NCBI RefSeq assembly: GCF_022835695.1 | Contig: NZ_BQUV01000001.1 | Span: 678,641 to 742,640 of the forward strand | Source: Bradyrhizobium sp. Ce-3 | Lineage (GTDB): Bacteria; Pseudomonadota; Alphaproteobacteria; Rhizobiales; Xanthobacteraceae | Length of the DNA stretch: 64,000 bases | Direction of reading: 5' to 3' | Shown here: piece after piece, positions 46,613 through 56,057 of the stretch | Numbering within the stretch: the first letter of the stretch is position 1 | How the letters are laid out: every line of letters starts with the position of its first letter | The notes under the pieces: generated by a model | The model's input: the letters and a program-made list of their open reading frames with translations, nothing else | Told to the model about the DNA's origin: nothing | The model's database searches: none | Translations under genes and position numbers: made by a program

Positions 46613-49600
46613 GAGGCCACCTGCAGCGCGGCCGCAATCGAGTTGCGCCGCGTCTGCCAGAGCGATGCGTCATGCAACCGGGTGAAGCAGGTTTCGATCG
46701 CAGCCAGCGCCGCCGGATTCTCGCGCGCCATGAACGCGCGCACCTCGTCGCTGCCGAGCGTCGCGTCGTAATAGAGGTCGAACAGATGCGGCGGCACCGC
46801 GCCGGCGAGATGCGCGAACGCCGCCATATGCTCCAGTGTCGCCGAAATCTCGGCAGCGCCACGGAAGCCGTGGCGCATCATGCCGGCGATCCAGGCAGGG
46901 TTGGCGGCGCGCGCCCGCACCACCCGCGAGATTTCCTCGGTCAGCGAGCGGGCATGCGGCTGATCCGGCCGCGTCGCATCGAGGTGATAGAGCGACGGGG
47001 CTTTTGCGCCAAGCCGCCGGGCCGCCGCCGCAATGCCGGCCTCATGCGCGGCATAGTCCGCCGCCAGCAGCAGGTCGGTCTCCGGCAGGTCCTGGGTATG
47101 AACAAAACTGTCGGCCGCAGCGAGCCTGGCCTCGATGCCGGCGCGATCGGGCCGCATCTCGCCGTCTGACGCCACGGCCCAGGACGATGCCGACAGCCAG
47201 GCTTCGCCGGCGGCCTCACGCGCCTCCTCAGTGAAAACGTCAGGAACAGCCGCGATGCCGGCGCCATAATGTCCGGGGCGCGGACCGAACACGCGCGCGA
47301 TGCGCTGCCGATAGGGATTCTCGTCGCCCTCATCGCTGCGTTCGGACAACGCCTCGCTGGCCGCTTCGAACAACTGCGCAAGTCCCGAAAAGACGTCGCG
47401 GAACAGCCCCGAGACGCGCAGCGTCACGTCGATGCGGGGACGGCCGAGCTCCGCAGGCGCGATGATGTCGTAGCCGGTCACCCGGCCCGACCCGTGGTCC
47501 CAGCGCGGCGCGATGCCGGCGAGATACAGCGCCATCGCAAAGTCCTCGCCGGCGGTGCGCATCGTCGAGGAGCCCCAGAGATCGACGACGAGGCCTTTCG
47601 GCCAGTCGCCGTGGTCCTGCAAATGACGGCGCAACAGCTCTTCGGCGAGCTTGACGCCCTGCGCGTGCGCCGACGGCGTCGGCACCGCGCGCGGATCGAC
47701 CGCAAACAAGTTCCGTCCAGTCGGCAGCACGTCGCTGCGCCCGCGATAAGGCGAGCCCGACGGCCCCGGCGCAACACGCCGGCCGGCGAGCGCATCACGG
47801 AGCGCCGCCCGCTCCGCTTCGCCGCACGCGCCCTGCCCGAACACATGCAGGCCGTCACCGAACTGGCTTTCCTTCAGATCGCAGACGAAGCGATCGATTT
47901 GCGGAATGGCCTCGGCCGCGGAGACCGATGCGGCAAGATCGAGATCGTCTTCCAGTCCGGCGATGCGGGCTTCTTCGCGGATCGCCGCAATCAGGCGTTG
48001 CCGCCGTGCCGGATCGAGACCGTCGGCGGTGGAATATTCGTCAAGCAAGCGTTCGAGACCGCGCAAGCCTTCCGGCAGCGCCGCCGGCGCCAGCGGCGGC
48101 GGCAGATGGCCGATCGTCACGGCCCCGATCCGGCGTTTGGCCTGCGCGGCCTCGCCGGGATCGTTGACGATGAAGGGATAGACGACAGGCAGATCGCCGA
48201 TCAGCGCTTCCGGCCAGCACGCCGATGACAGCGCAACCGACTTGCCGGGCAGCCATTCCAGCGTGCCATGCGCACCGATGTGGACCACGGCATCGATGCC
48301 CTGCTGCCTGAGCCACAGATAGAACGCGACATAGGCATGGCGCGGCGTGCGCGACAGATCGTGATAGTCGGCATCGCGCTGACCGATCTCGCCGCGCTCC
48401 GGCTGAACGGCGATGATCGATTTGCCGCATTTGATGGCCGCGAAATGAAACGCGCCGTCGCGGCATTCGGGATCATCCTCCGGCGCGCCCCATGCACCCG
48501 CAAGATCGTCCTGGAGCTGCTGCGGAAGGCCCGCAAGCGCCGCACGATATTCGCCGGCGCTCCAGGCCAGTTTCTGACGCAAGAGCACAGCGCCAAGCGC
48601 CTCTACCGGCTCGAGCGCAAATCCTCGAGCTGCGAGATCGGCCAGCAACACCTCGACCGAGGCAAGTGCATCGAGGCCCACGGCATGTGCGATCTGATGC
48701 GGGCGGCCCGGATAGTTCGAGAGCACGAGCACAAGCTGCTTGTCCTCTGCCGGCTTGCCGGCAAGCCGATGCCAGGCAGCCACGCGCGCGGCAATCGCTG
48801 CAACGCGCTCGGCATCCGGCCGGTGCGCCAGATGCGCGAACTGCAGATCGGGATCGCGCTCGCCCGCTGATTTGAAGCTCACCACGCCCGTAAACAGGCG
48901 GCCATCGACCTCCGGCAAGACCACATGCATCGCGAGGTCGCCGGGCGACAGGCCGCGCAGCGACGAGATCCAATCCTCGCGCCGCGCCGTGGACAAAGCG
49001 ACCTGAAACACCGGACATGAGGCGGCATCGAACGGCGTGGTGCCGTCGTCGCCGGCTGCGGAGAATGCGGTCGCATTGACGATCACAGCCGGGGGGCATT
49101 GCGCGAACTGGTCGCGCAGCCAATCGGCGACGCCCGCCGCCTTCAGCGAGGTAACGAACACGCCGTGAGCATCAAACCCTTTGGCGCGCAATGCATCGAT
49201 CAAGGCATCGACCGGCGCGGTGTCGCCGGCCGCCAGATAGGAACGATAGAAGGTCACGAGCGCGCGCGGCCGGCCATCCGAAGGCGGCAGCGCCGCGACG
49301 GCACCGCGACGGGAATCGTAGACGCCGATCTCGGGCAAGTCGATCTCGCCGACGACAGGTCCGGCATAGAGTCCGGACGCCAGCGCCAATTGCGCGATCA
49401 CGGCCTGCGCCGCGACAGGCCCGCCCTTGTCGCACAGCACCTTCAGACGGCGCAGCGTCGACACCGGCAAGGTCGAGAATTCATCGAGCCGCAAATCGTC
49501 GCGGCCGTCCGCCGGCAGCACGACCAGAGCGATGCCGCGCTCCTTTGCCAGCCGATGCACCGCAGCGAGCCCGTATGACCAATAGGGCTCACCGCCGATC

Positions 49601-49857
49601 AGCCGCACCAGGATGCCGCGCGCATGCGACAATGTCCGCTCGATATAGGTATCGACCGACAGCGGATGGCGCAGCTCCGCGAGATTGGCAAGCCGCAGCG
49701 ACGGCAGCGCGGCGCGGCCGCGGCGCCAGCCGGCTGCAAACGCCGCAAGATCGCTGTCGGAAAACGACAACACCACGAGATCGGCCGGATCCTGGCCGAG
49801 GTCCCTTGGCGTCGCGGTCTCCTCAAGGCCGCGGCTCTCGCGGAAGACGACGTGCAT
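46609..49857 (-). CDS. cobN: cobaltochelatase subunit CobN
   Basis: 1082 residues, large subunit of the ATP-dependent aerobic cobaltochelatase, which inserts Co2+ into hydrogenobyrinate a,c-diamide. BchH/CobN motifs include GAHGTLEWLPGKSVALS near 530 and VVDLWGSSTMRTAGEDFAMA near 760. It appears complete but is shorter than the roughly 1250-1275 residues I recall for other CobN proteins. The small subunits CobS and CobT are not in the window. The start is a TGATG junction with cobW. Confidence 0.95.
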   Translation of the reverse strand: MHVVFRESRGLEETATPRDLGQDPADLVVLSFSDSDLAAFAAGWRRGRAALPSLRLANLAELRHPLSVDTYIERTLSHARGILVRLIGGEPYWSYGLAAVHRLAKERGIALVVLPADGRDDLRLDEFSTLPVSTLRRLKVLCDKGGPVAAQAVIAQLALASGLYAGPVVGEIDLPEIGVYDSRRGAVAALPPSDGRPRALVTFYRSYLAAGDTAPVDALIDALRAKGFDAHGVFVTSLKAAGVADWLRDQFAQCPPAVIVNATAFSAAGDDGTTPFDAASCPVFQVALSTARREDWISSLRGLSPGDLAMHVVLPEVDGRLFTGVVSFKSAGERDPDLQFAHLAHRPDAERVAAIAARVAAWHRLAGKPAEDKQLVLVLSNYPGRPHQIAHAVGLDALASVEVLLADLAARGFALEPVEALGAVLLRQKLAWSAGEYRAALAGLPQQLQDDLAGAWGAPEDDPECRDGAFHFAAIKCGKSIIAVQPERGEIGQRDADYHDLSRTPRHAYVAFYLWLRQQGIDAVVHIGAHGTLEWLPGKSVALSSACWPEALIGDLPVVYPFIVNDPGEAAQAKRRIGAVTIGHLPPPLAPAALPEGLRGLERLLDEYSTADGLDPARRQRLIAAIREEARIAGLEDDLDLAASVSAAEAIPQIDRFVCDLKESQFGDGLHVFGQGACGEAERAALRDALAGRRVAPGPSGSPYRGRSDVLPTGRNLFAVDPRAVPTPSAHAQGVKLAEELLRRHLQDHGDWPKGLVVDLWGSSTMRTAGEDFAMALYLAGIAPRWDHGSGRVTGYDIIAPAELGRPRIDVTLRVSGLFRDVFSGLAQLFEAASEALSERSDEGDENPYRQRIARVFGPRPGHYGAGIAAVPDVFTEEAREAAGEAWLSASSWAVASDGEMRPDRAGIEARLAAADSFVHTQDLPETDLLLAADYAAHEAGIAAAARRLGAKAPSLYHLDATRPDQPHARSLTEEISRVVRARAANPAWIAGMMRHGFRGAAEISATLEHMAAFAHLAGAVPPHLFDLYYDATLGSDEVRAFMARENPAALAAIETCFTRLHDASLWQTRRNSIAAALQVAS

Positions 49858-50891
49858 CAGATACCTAGTCGCGTCCTGATGGCTGATACATCGATATCGC
49901 CGTGTTCGCCGATCACGACGAGCTTTGATTGCCTCGGCCGCGCACCCCAGGGCATGTCGAACTGATGCCGCACCCGTTCGCCGACCGATTGCACCAATAG
50001 CCGCATCGGCTTGCCCTCGACCGCGATGTAGCCCTTGGCGCGCAGCACGTTCTGCTCGCGTGCCAGTCCCTTGATCGAGGCGATCAGCGCATCGACATCG
50101 CTGACCTCCGGAAGATCGATCACCACCGAATTGAAATCGTTGTGCTCGTGTTCGTCCTCGCCGTCATGGTGCGAGGGCCGCGATGCGAGATCATCCTCCG
50201 CTGCCGCCTCGAGGCCGAGGATCACGCGGGCATCAATGGCGCCGTCGACGATGGGCAGCATCGGCACCTCGCGCGGCATCTCCGCTGCGATCACCTCTTT
50301 CGCCGCCTTGATCCCCTCCGCGCCGGCGAGATCGGCCTTGGTCAGCAGCACGATGTCGGCACAGGCGATCTGGTCCTCGAACACTTCCGACAGCGGCGTC
50401 TCGTGGTCGAGATTGTCATCGGCCGCGCGCTGCGCATCCACCGCGGCCACATCAGGCGCGAAGCGGCCGGCGGCAACCGCCTCGGCGTCAGCCAGCGCGA
50501 TCACGCCGTCGACCGTGATCCTTGAGCGGATCTCCGGCCAGTCGAACGCCTTGAGCAGCGGCTTCGGCAAAGCGAGGCCGGATGTCTCGATCACGATGTG
50601 ATCGGGCCGCACGGGGCGTGCAAGCAATTGCTCCATCGCCGGGATGAAATCGTCGGCGACGGTGCAGCAGATGCAGCCATTGGCGAGCTCGACGATGTTC
50701 TCGGTCGGGCAATTGGCGTCCGCGCACGACTTCAGGATCTCGCCGTCGACGCCTTCGCTGCCGAATTCGTTGACCAGCACCGCGAGCTTCTTGCCGTTGG
50801 CATTCTTGATCAGATGCTGGATCAGCGTCGTCTTGCCGGATCCGAGAAAGCCGGTCACGACGGTGACCGGAACCTTGGCGAGCGTGGTCAT
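49857..50891 (-). CDS. cobW: CobW-type G3E GTPase (metal chaperone)
   Basis: 344 residues. P-loop GFLGSGKTTL near residue 14, the metal-binding CxCC motif GCICCTV near 74 and GTP-specificity motif LTKADLAG near 180. A His/Asp-rich segment (HHDGEDEHEHND) lies near residue 250. G3E GTPases deliver metals; in cob operons CobW is thought to supply cobalt to the chelatase. The ATG overlaps the upstream DUF1636 gene (ATGA). Confidence 0.95.
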   Translation of the reverse strand: MTTLAKVPVTVVTGFLGSGKTTLIQHLIKNANGKKLAVLVNEFGSEGVDGEILKSCADANCPTENIVELANGCICCTVADDFIPAMEQLLARPVRPDHIVIETSGLALPKPLLKAFDWPEIRSRITVDGVIALADAEAVAAGRFAPDVAAVDAQRAADDNLDHETPLSEVFEDQIACADIVLLTKADLAGAEGIKAAKEVIAAEMPREVPMLPIVDGAIDARVILGLEAAAEDDLASRPSHHDGEDEHEHNDFNSVVIDLPEVSDVDALIASIKGLAREQNVLRAKGYIAVEGKPMRLLVQSVGERVRHQFDMPWGARPRQSKLVVIGEHGDIDVSAIRTRLGI

Positions 50892-51262
50892 TCAGCGGCC
50901 TCCGGCACGACGGGAAGAGGTGGAATACGGGCAAGCGATTGCTTGCGGAAGATTTCAGGACGGCTGCGCCACGGCACGATGCCGTCAGATGCCGCGGCGT
51001 AGGCGGCGGCGCCTGCGATCACATCCTTGGCATTCGCTTCGGACAGGCGGCCGTAGACATAGGACCATCGCCCCGGCGCGCTGAGCGCGACCGAGCAGCC
51101 CTGGCTGCAAGCCGACAGGCATTCGACGGGAACCAGATTGACGTCGTCGGGCACGCCCGCCTCGACGAGTGCGGCATGCAGGCGCGCACCGGGCGCGAGC
51201 TCACCTTCGGCCAGGGTCTGGCCGGCGCGGCAGGTGACACAGACATGAAGTGTAACGCTCAT
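50888..51262 (-). CDS. DUF1636 small Cys-rich (ferredoxin-like) protein
   Basis: 124 residues from the ATG at 51262, with GGAAGG upstream. Four cysteines in CVTCRAG near residue 8 and CLSACSQGC near 48-56 suggest a thioredoxin-like [2Fe-2S] or metal-binding fold. Genes of this family are often next to cobW. It is the first gene after the cobalamin riboswitch, and its start codon and ribosome-binding site lie in the output hairpin at 51258-51296, so it should be the most directly B12-controlled gene. Confidence 0.8.
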   Translation of the reverse strand: MSVTLHVCVTCRAGQTLAEGELAPGARLHAALVEAGVPDDVNLVPVECLSACSQGCSVALSAPGRWSYVYGRLSEANAKDVIAGAAAYAAASDGIVPWRSRPEIFRKQSLARIPPLPVVPEAAE

Positions 51263-51296
51263 CGCCCTTCCTGGATTGACTGCGGGAAGCGATGAG
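51258..51296 (-). promoter_or_regulatory. hairpin burying the ribosome-binding site and start codon of the first cob gene
   Basis: On the minus strand CTCATCGCTTCC (51296-51285) can pair with GGAAGGGCGATGAG (51271-51258), a 12-bp stem with a two-base bulge and 13-base loop. The right arm contains both the Shine-Dalgarno GGAAGG and the ATG at 51262. It sits between the riboswitch B12 box and the gene, so B12 binding could act on translation by favouring this sequestor. Confidence 0.6.
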
Positions 51297-51364
51297 GCAC
51301 ACGAACCTGACGTGAACAGGCTCGTTCCCCGTCGCGGAACACCCCGTCCGCCGGTCTCAAACAC

Positions 51365-51575
51365 ACTGCGTTGGCAGGTCTCCCGGCTTGCGGAGCAGGA
51401 TTTCTCCCTTGATGCCCACCTTCCCGACTCCATCAGGGAATCAGTGGCTTGGACATCTCTCCGGTCACGGTCGCGGGGGCGGCTGCGCTTTGGGCAAACC
51501 TTGCGGTCCGAGCCCTATCGCATTCCCTCTTCGCCTGTCGTAGGACAGGAACCAACGCGGGGGCACCATTCGTCC
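51365..51575 (-). promoter_or_regulatory. cobalamin riboswitch controlling the minus-strand cob operon
   Basis: The minus strand carries the cobalamin aptamer elements in order: GGTGCCCCCGCG (near 51567), GGGAATGCG, GCCGCCCCCGCGACCGTGACC, GCCACTG, GGGAAGG and the B12 box AGCCGGGAGACCTGCC (51388-51373). It precedes the DUF1636-cobW-cobN operon. Binding of adenosylcobalamin should lower expression. No T-rich terminator follows the aptamer; an RBS-masking hairpin does. The cobO-cobQ genes start just beyond its 5-prime end on the other strand and have no copy of their own. Confidence 0.93.
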
Positions 51576-51607
51576 TAGCCTCGCACTTGTCAAGCCGAAG
51601 GAACGTG

Positions 51608-52261
51608 ATGATTTCTGATGGAAACGACGCAGACGGCGGCGCCGTCGGCACCGATTCTTCGCTGGATGCGCGCCATGCCGACAAGATGGCGAAGAAGAAG
51701 GTCGCCCGCGACAAGATCATGGCGACCAAGAGCGGTGAAAAAGGCCTGATCATCGTTCATACCGGCGCCGGCAAAGGAAAATCCTCCTCCGCCTTCGGCA
51801 TGGTCATGCGCTGTGTGGCGCACGGCTTTCCCTGTGCCGTGGTGCAATTCATCAAGGGCGCCTGGGATACCGGCGAGCGCCGCCTGCTGACCGGGCATTT
51901 TGGCGATCTCTGCCAATTCCACGCGATGGGCGAAGGTTTTACCTGGGAAACGCAGGACCGCGCCCGCGACATCGCGGCGGCGCAGGCCGGCTGGGAAAAG
52001 GCCAAGCAGCTGATCGCAGACCCGAGCCTGCGCATGGTCGTGCTCGACGAGATCAACATCGCGCTGCGTTACGACTATCTCGCGATCGCCGACGTCGTCG
52101 ACTTCCTGACCAATTCGAAGCCGCCGATGATGCATGTCGTGCTCACCGGGCGCAACGCCAAGGACGAGCTGATCGAGATTGCCGATCTCGTCACCGAGAT
52201 GACGCTGGTGAAGCACCCGTTCCGTTCCGGCATCAAGGCCCAGCCGGGCGTCGAGTTCTGA
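51608..52261 (+). CDS. cobO: corrinoid adenosyltransferase (CobA/CobO/BtuR type)
   Basis: 217 residues from the ATG at 51608, with GAAGGAACG upstream; in-frame sequence before it lies in the riboswitch and is not coding. Transfers the adenosyl group of ATP to cob(I)yrinate diamide. P-loop [16 protein letters not shown] near residue 48, [16 protein letters not shown] near 82, [13 protein letters not shown] near 145. The polar N-terminal 30 residues are longer than in minimal BtuR proteins. Confidence 0.94.
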   Translation: MISDGNDADGGAVGTDSSLDARHADKMAKKKVARDKIMATKSGEKGLIIVHTGAGKGKSSSAFGMVMRCVAHGFPCAVVQFIKGAWDTGERRLLTGHFGDLCQFHAMGEGFTWETQDRARDIAAAQAGWEKAKQLIADPSLRMVVLDEINIALRYDYLAIADVVDFLTNSKPPMMHVVLTGRNAKDELIEIADLVTEMTLVKHPFRSGIKAQPGVEF

Positions 52262-52272
52262 CAGACATCGCC

Positions 52273-53721
52273 ATGGCGCGCGCATTGATGATCCAGGGGG
52301 CCGGCTCCGACGTGGGCAAATCGCTCATCGTCGCGGGCCTCGCGCGTGCCGCTCGGCGGCGCGGCCTGCGCGTGCTGCCGTTCAAGCCGCAGAACATGTC
52401 GAACAACGCCGCGGTCACCGTCGACGGCGGCGAGATCGGACGCGCGCAGGCCCTGCAGGCGCTCGCCGCCGGCGTCGAGCCGCACACCGACATGAACCCG
52501 GTGCTGCTGAAGCCGGAGACCGACGTCGGCGCCCAGGTCATCGTGCACGGCAAGCGGATCGCGACCGCCCGCGCGCGCGAATATGCCGCCATGAAACCGT
52601 CGCTGATGGGTGCGGTGCTGGAGAGTTTTGGCCGCCTGAAGGCGCGCGCCGATCTGGTGCTGGTCGAAGGCGCCGGCAGCCCCGCCGAGGTCAATCTGCG
52701 CAAGTCCGATATCGCCAATATGGGCTTTGCACGCAAAGCTGACGTGCCCGTGGTGCTGGTCGGAGACATCGACCGCGGTGGTGTGATCGCACAGCTCGTC
52801 GGCATCAAGACGGTGATCGACCCTGATGATGCCGCGATGATCCAGGGTTTTGTCATCAACAAATTCCGCGGCGATCCCTCGCTGTTCGACGACGGCTACC
52901 GCCTGATCGAGGCCCGCACCGCCTGGCGCGGCTTTGGCGTGCTGCCCTGGTTCACGCGCGCCGGCGAACTCCCCGCCGAAGACGCGCTCGGGCTCGGCGA
53001 GGCGCGCAAGCCCGGCCAGTGCAAGATCGCGTTTCTGGCGCTGTCGCGGATCGCCAATTTCGACGATCTCGATCCGCTGAAGCTCGAACCCGGCGTCGAT
53101 CTCGTGATGGTGCACCCGGGCGAAGCCATCCCGGGTGATGCACGGCTGGTCATCCTGCCCGGCTCGAAATCGACCCGCGGCGACCTCGCCTTCCTGCGCG
53201 CGCAAGGCTGGGACATCGATCTCCTGGCGCATTATCGCCGCGGCGGCCACGTGCTTGGCCTGTGCGGCGGATACCAGATGCTTGGGCATGGTGTCGCCGA
53301 CCCTGATGGGATCGAAGGCCCTGCCGGGGAAACGCGCGGGCTTGGGCTGCTCGATGTCACGACCACCATGACCGAACAGAAGACGCTGACCCGCGTCAAC
53401 GCGATGCATGCCGCGACCAATCAACCGATCAGCGCCTACGAGATCCACATCGGGCGCACCGACGGCCCGGATCGCGCGCGGCCCTTCTCAAGGATTGACG
53501 GCTCGCCGGAAGGCGCCATGTCCGGCGATGGCCGCGTTCACGGCAGCTATCTGCACGGCCTGTTCACATCAGACGAGTTCCGCAAGGCCTTCCTCGCGCA
53601 GCTCGATATCCCTGCCGCGGACCAGCCCTACGGCGCCAGGGTCGAGAGCGCACTCGACGTGCTGGCCGGGCACATCGAGACCCATCTCGACGTCGAAGGC
53701 CTGCTCGCGCTGGCGCGTTAA
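52273..53721 (+). CDS. cobQ: cobyric acid synthase
   Basis: 482 residues. Four glutamine-dependent amidations of adenosylcobyrinate a,c-diamide. N-terminal ATP-binding part: [33 protein letters not shown] and ARAQALQA-like [13 protein letters not shown]-terminal glutaminase: nucleophile Cys in [11 protein letters not shown] near residue 333 and late His in [10 protein letters not shown]. Starts 11 bases after cobO. Confidence 0.96.
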   Translation: MARALMIQGAGSDVGKSLIVAGLARAARRRGLRVLPFKPQNMSNNAAVTVDGGEIGRAQALQALAAGVEPHTDMNPVLLKPETDVGAQVIVHGKRIATARAREYAAMKPSLMGAVLESFGRLKARADLVLVEGAGSPAEVNLRKSDIANMGFARKADVPVVLVGDIDRGGVIAQLVGIKTVIDPDDAAMIQGFVINKFRGDPSLFDDGYRLIEARTAWRGFGVLPWFTRAGELPAEDALGLGEARKPGQCKIAFLALSRIANFDDLDPLKLEPGVDLVMVHPGEAIPGDARLVILPGSKSTRGDLAFLRAQGWDIDLLAHYRRGGHVLGLCGGYQMLGHGVADPDGIEGPAGETRGLGLLDVTTTMTEQKTLTRVNAMHAATNQPISAYEIHIGRTDGPDRARPFSRIDGSPEGAMSGDGRVHGSYLHGLFTSDEFRKAFLAQLDIPAADQPYGARVESALDVLAGHIETHLDVEGLLALAR

Positions 53722-53984
53722 GGCTCAATGAGATCAGCTCGAACAGCAACGGCGCTGTGCTCCCTCTACCCGTTCGTCACGGGGGTCGAGACGAGCGAAG
53801 CTCTGGGACCAGCGCACAATTGCCTGATTTCAGAATATTGAAAGAATATCCGTGAGTTGCCCCAAGTCGCCTGGTCGAACGCCGGCCACTGCCGGCTACT
53901 GTGCATGGGGTTGTTTTCGATATTTTGGCAAGATGGCTCCCCGCAAGTGACCACACGGTGCGCGAGGTGACGCCGAGTTCGCCG
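53722..53984. other. intergenic region between convergent cobQ and cobC
   Basis: 263 bases with no credible gene. A GCCGGC-CACT-GCCGGC hairpin is at 53881-53896 but lacks a T-run on either side. AT content is slightly higher than the surroundings around 53820-53855. No recognised repeat. Confidence 0.4.
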
Positions 53985-54953
53985 CTAGACCGAAGACAGC
54001 ACGGCGGAAAGGCGCGACCATTCGGTCTCGCTGCCGGGCAGACCGAGGCGCAGCCATCCCGGCTCCTGGCGGAAGACCCGCGACCAGATCAGCCCACGCG
54101 CAAGCCTCTCCTGCGCAGCCAGCGCGTCGCCGGTCTGGTAGAGCCGGAACAGCGGCGTGCCGCCGAGCAGGGTCCAGCCCTGCGATCGCGCCTCCGCATC
54201 GAGCCGGATGCAGTCGTCGGCCAACCGTTTGGCCGTTGCCTTCGCCCAGTCGTGATCGAGCAACGCGCGTCGCCCGATCGCAATCGCCGCGCCCGAGACC
54301 GGCCAAGGACCAGCCATCGCCGCGAGCGCGGCGATATCCGGCGCGCTGCCGAGCGCGAAACCGAGCCGCACGCCGGCAAGCCCGTAGAATTTGCCGAATG
54401 AGCGCAGGATCAACAGTCCGGCGCGTCCCGCTTCCGATGCAAGCGAGATGCCGGGTACTGCGTCCGCAAAACTCTCGTCGATCACGAGCCGGCCGACGCG
54501 CGGCAGCAGCGCGAGCAGCTCGTCCCGATCATGGCATCGGCCGTCGGGATTGTTCGGATTGACGACGACGGCAATGTCCGCTCCCGCCAGCGCTGCGAGC
54601 TCGGACACCTCGGCGACGTCCCACCCGGCCGCCGAGAACACCGCGGCATATTCATTGTAGGTCGGCGCAAGAATGCGCGCCCGGCCGCGAGATGCCAGAT
54701 GCGGCAGCAGTTGAATGGCGGCCTGCGCGCCGCCGATCGCCACGATCGGCGCTTCGGTGCCGTAAGCCTGCCGCGCGGCGCTGTCGAGGGATTCAATATC
54801 GGATCGCGACGGCAGCGCGCTCCATTGCCGCGGCTCGACATCGACCACGGGATAAGGTACCCGATTGATGCCGGTCGACAGGTCGATCCAGTCTTCCGCG
54901 GCGCCGCCGAAGCGCTGCTGGGCAATATCGAGATTTCCGCCGTGCTCGCGCAT
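53985..54953 (-). CDS. cobC: L-threonine-O-3-phosphate decarboxylase-like PLP enzyme
   Basis: 322 residues from the ATG at 54953. A GTG at 54968 overlaps the cobD stop, but AAGGAG sits six bases before the ATG, which I prefer. Fold-type I aminotransferase family; ISTGINRVPYPV-like DLSTGINRVPYP at the start, VVVNPNNPDGR near 150, and the PLP-lysine in LRSFGKFYGLAGVRLGF near 205. Makes (R)-1-aminopropan-2-ol phosphate for the nucleotide loop. Named cobC in the Paracoccus/Pseudomonas scheme (cobD in Salmonella). Confidence 0.92.
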   Translation of the reverse strand: MREHGGNLDIAQQRFGGAAEDWIDLSTGINRVPYPVVDVEPRQWSALPSRSDIESLDSAARQAYGTEAPIVAIGGAQAAIQLLPHLASRGRARILAPTYNEYAAVFSAAGWDVAEVSELAALAGADIAVVVNPNNPDGRCHDRDELLALLPRVGRLVIDESFADAVPGISLASEAGRAGLLILRSFGKFYGLAGVRLGFALGSAPDIAALAAMAGPWPVSGAAIAIGRRALLDHDWAKATAKRLADDCIRLDAEARSQGWTLLGGTPLFRLYQTGDALAAQERLARGLIWSRVFRQEPGWLRLGLPGSETEWSRLSAVLSSV

Positions 54954-54964
54954 GCACCGCTCCT

Positions 54965-55906
54965 TCACGCCAGCGCCAGGGCGACGAACGCCGCGGCCAA
55001 CAGCATCATGGCGTAACGATAGAGTTTCAGCCCGGTGAGGATGTCAGCGGCAGCCGGATCACGCGCCGCCTCATTCAGCCAGGGCTCATCCGCGATGTCA
55101 CCGTGATAGATGCGGGGCCCGCTGAGCCGCACGCCGAGCGCGCCGGCCATCGCCGCCTCCGGCCAGCCGGCATTCGGCGAGCGATGCCGATGCGCATCGC
55201 GCAGCATGCATGACCACGCCTGCGAGCGATGCGGGGCAAGCAGCACGAACAGCAGGCCGGTCAGCCGCGCCGGAATGAGGTTGGCGAGATCGTCGATCCG
55301 GGCGGCGGCCCAGCCAAACGCCTCGTGCCGCTCGGTGCGATGTCCGATCATCGAGTCCAGCGTGTTGATCGCCTTGTAGCCGAGGATTCCCGGCAGGCCG
55401 AACAGCGCGCCCCAGAACACCGGCGCCACGATGCCGTCGGAGGCATTCTCGGCAAGGCTCTCGATGGTTGCGCGCGCGATGCCGGCATCGTCGAGCGTTG
55501 CCGGATCGCGTCCGACGATCTGCGCGACCGCCGCACGCGCGGCCGCGAGGTCGCCGGAGACGAGCGGATGCGCCACCGCCGCGACATGATCGTGCAGCGA
55601 ACGCAGCGCCACCAGCGGCCACGCCAGCGCGCCGACAAGGACGACGCGAACCCATCCGGATGGGAGCAAAGACTGCACGGCCCAACCGAGCGCCGTCGCC
55701 AGTGCGATCACCAGGACGGCAGCCGCTGCACCGGCCAAGCGCCGCAACGCCGGCGGATCGGAGGCCCGGTTCCAGGCGGTATCGACGAGATGGATCAGCC
55801 GGCCGATCCAGGTCACGGGATGGCCGATGCGGGTAAACAGCGCGGGCGGCCAGCCGATCAAGGCGTCCACAGCCATCGCCACCGCCATCGCACCCGCAAA
55901 ACCCAC
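54965..55906 (-). CDS. cobD: adenosylcobinamide-phosphate synthase (CbiB-type)
   Basis: 313-residue inner-membrane protein starting at a GTG (55906) after GAGAGGG. Joins cobyric acid to the aminopropanol group. Motifs: DALIGWPPALFTRIGHPVTW near 14-33, SLAENASDGIVAPVFWGAL near 148 and GYKAINTLDSMIGH near 175. Several hydrophobic segments are present. Divergent from cobP and immediately upstream of cobC. Confidence 0.95.
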   Translation of the reverse strand: MGFAGAMAVAMAVDALIGWPPALFTRIGHPVTWIGRLIHLVDTAWNRASDPPALRRLAGAAAAVLVIALATALGWAVQSLLPSGWVRVVLVGALAWPLVALRSLHDHVAAVAHPLVSGDLAAARAAVAQIVGRDPATLDDAGIARATIESLAENASDGIVAPVFWGALFGLPGILGYKAINTLDSMIGHRTERHEAFGWAAARIDDLANLIPARLTGLLFVLLAPHRSQAWSCMLRDAHRHRSPNAGWPEAAMAGALGVRLSGPRIYHGDIADEPWLNEAARDPAAADILTGLKLYRYAMMLLAAAFVALALA

Positions 55907-56007
55907 TCAACCCTCTCCTCGCTGCGATCCTCCTGATGCGCAAGACGTCGGCCGAGTGCAAGCCCTCCGGGGCGGATTTCGGCTTTGTCTTTTACCGCGA
56001 TTGGTGG

Positions 56008-56045
56008 TTAGAGCGTTTTCGAGGCGAAGCGGATACCGGTTCGCA
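56008..56045. repeat. half-copy of a bradyrhizobial intergenic palindromic repeat
   Basis: TTAGAGCGTTTTCGAGGCGAAGC followed by GGATACCGGTTCGC closely resembles the left half of a repeat common between genes of Bradyrhizobium, remembered as GAGCGTTTTCGAGCGAAGTGG-ATACCGGTTCGCG followed by an inverted right half. The right half is missing; the sequence moves directly to the cobP ribosome-binding site. The identification rests on memory, not a search. Confidence 0.5.
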
Positions 56046-56057
56046 ACGGGAGACCAT

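Noticed and set aside
53881-53896. GCCGGC-CACT-GCCGGC hairpin as a terminator between cobQ and cobC
   Set aside because: No T-run on either strand; six-base self-complementary GC words are frequent at this base composition.
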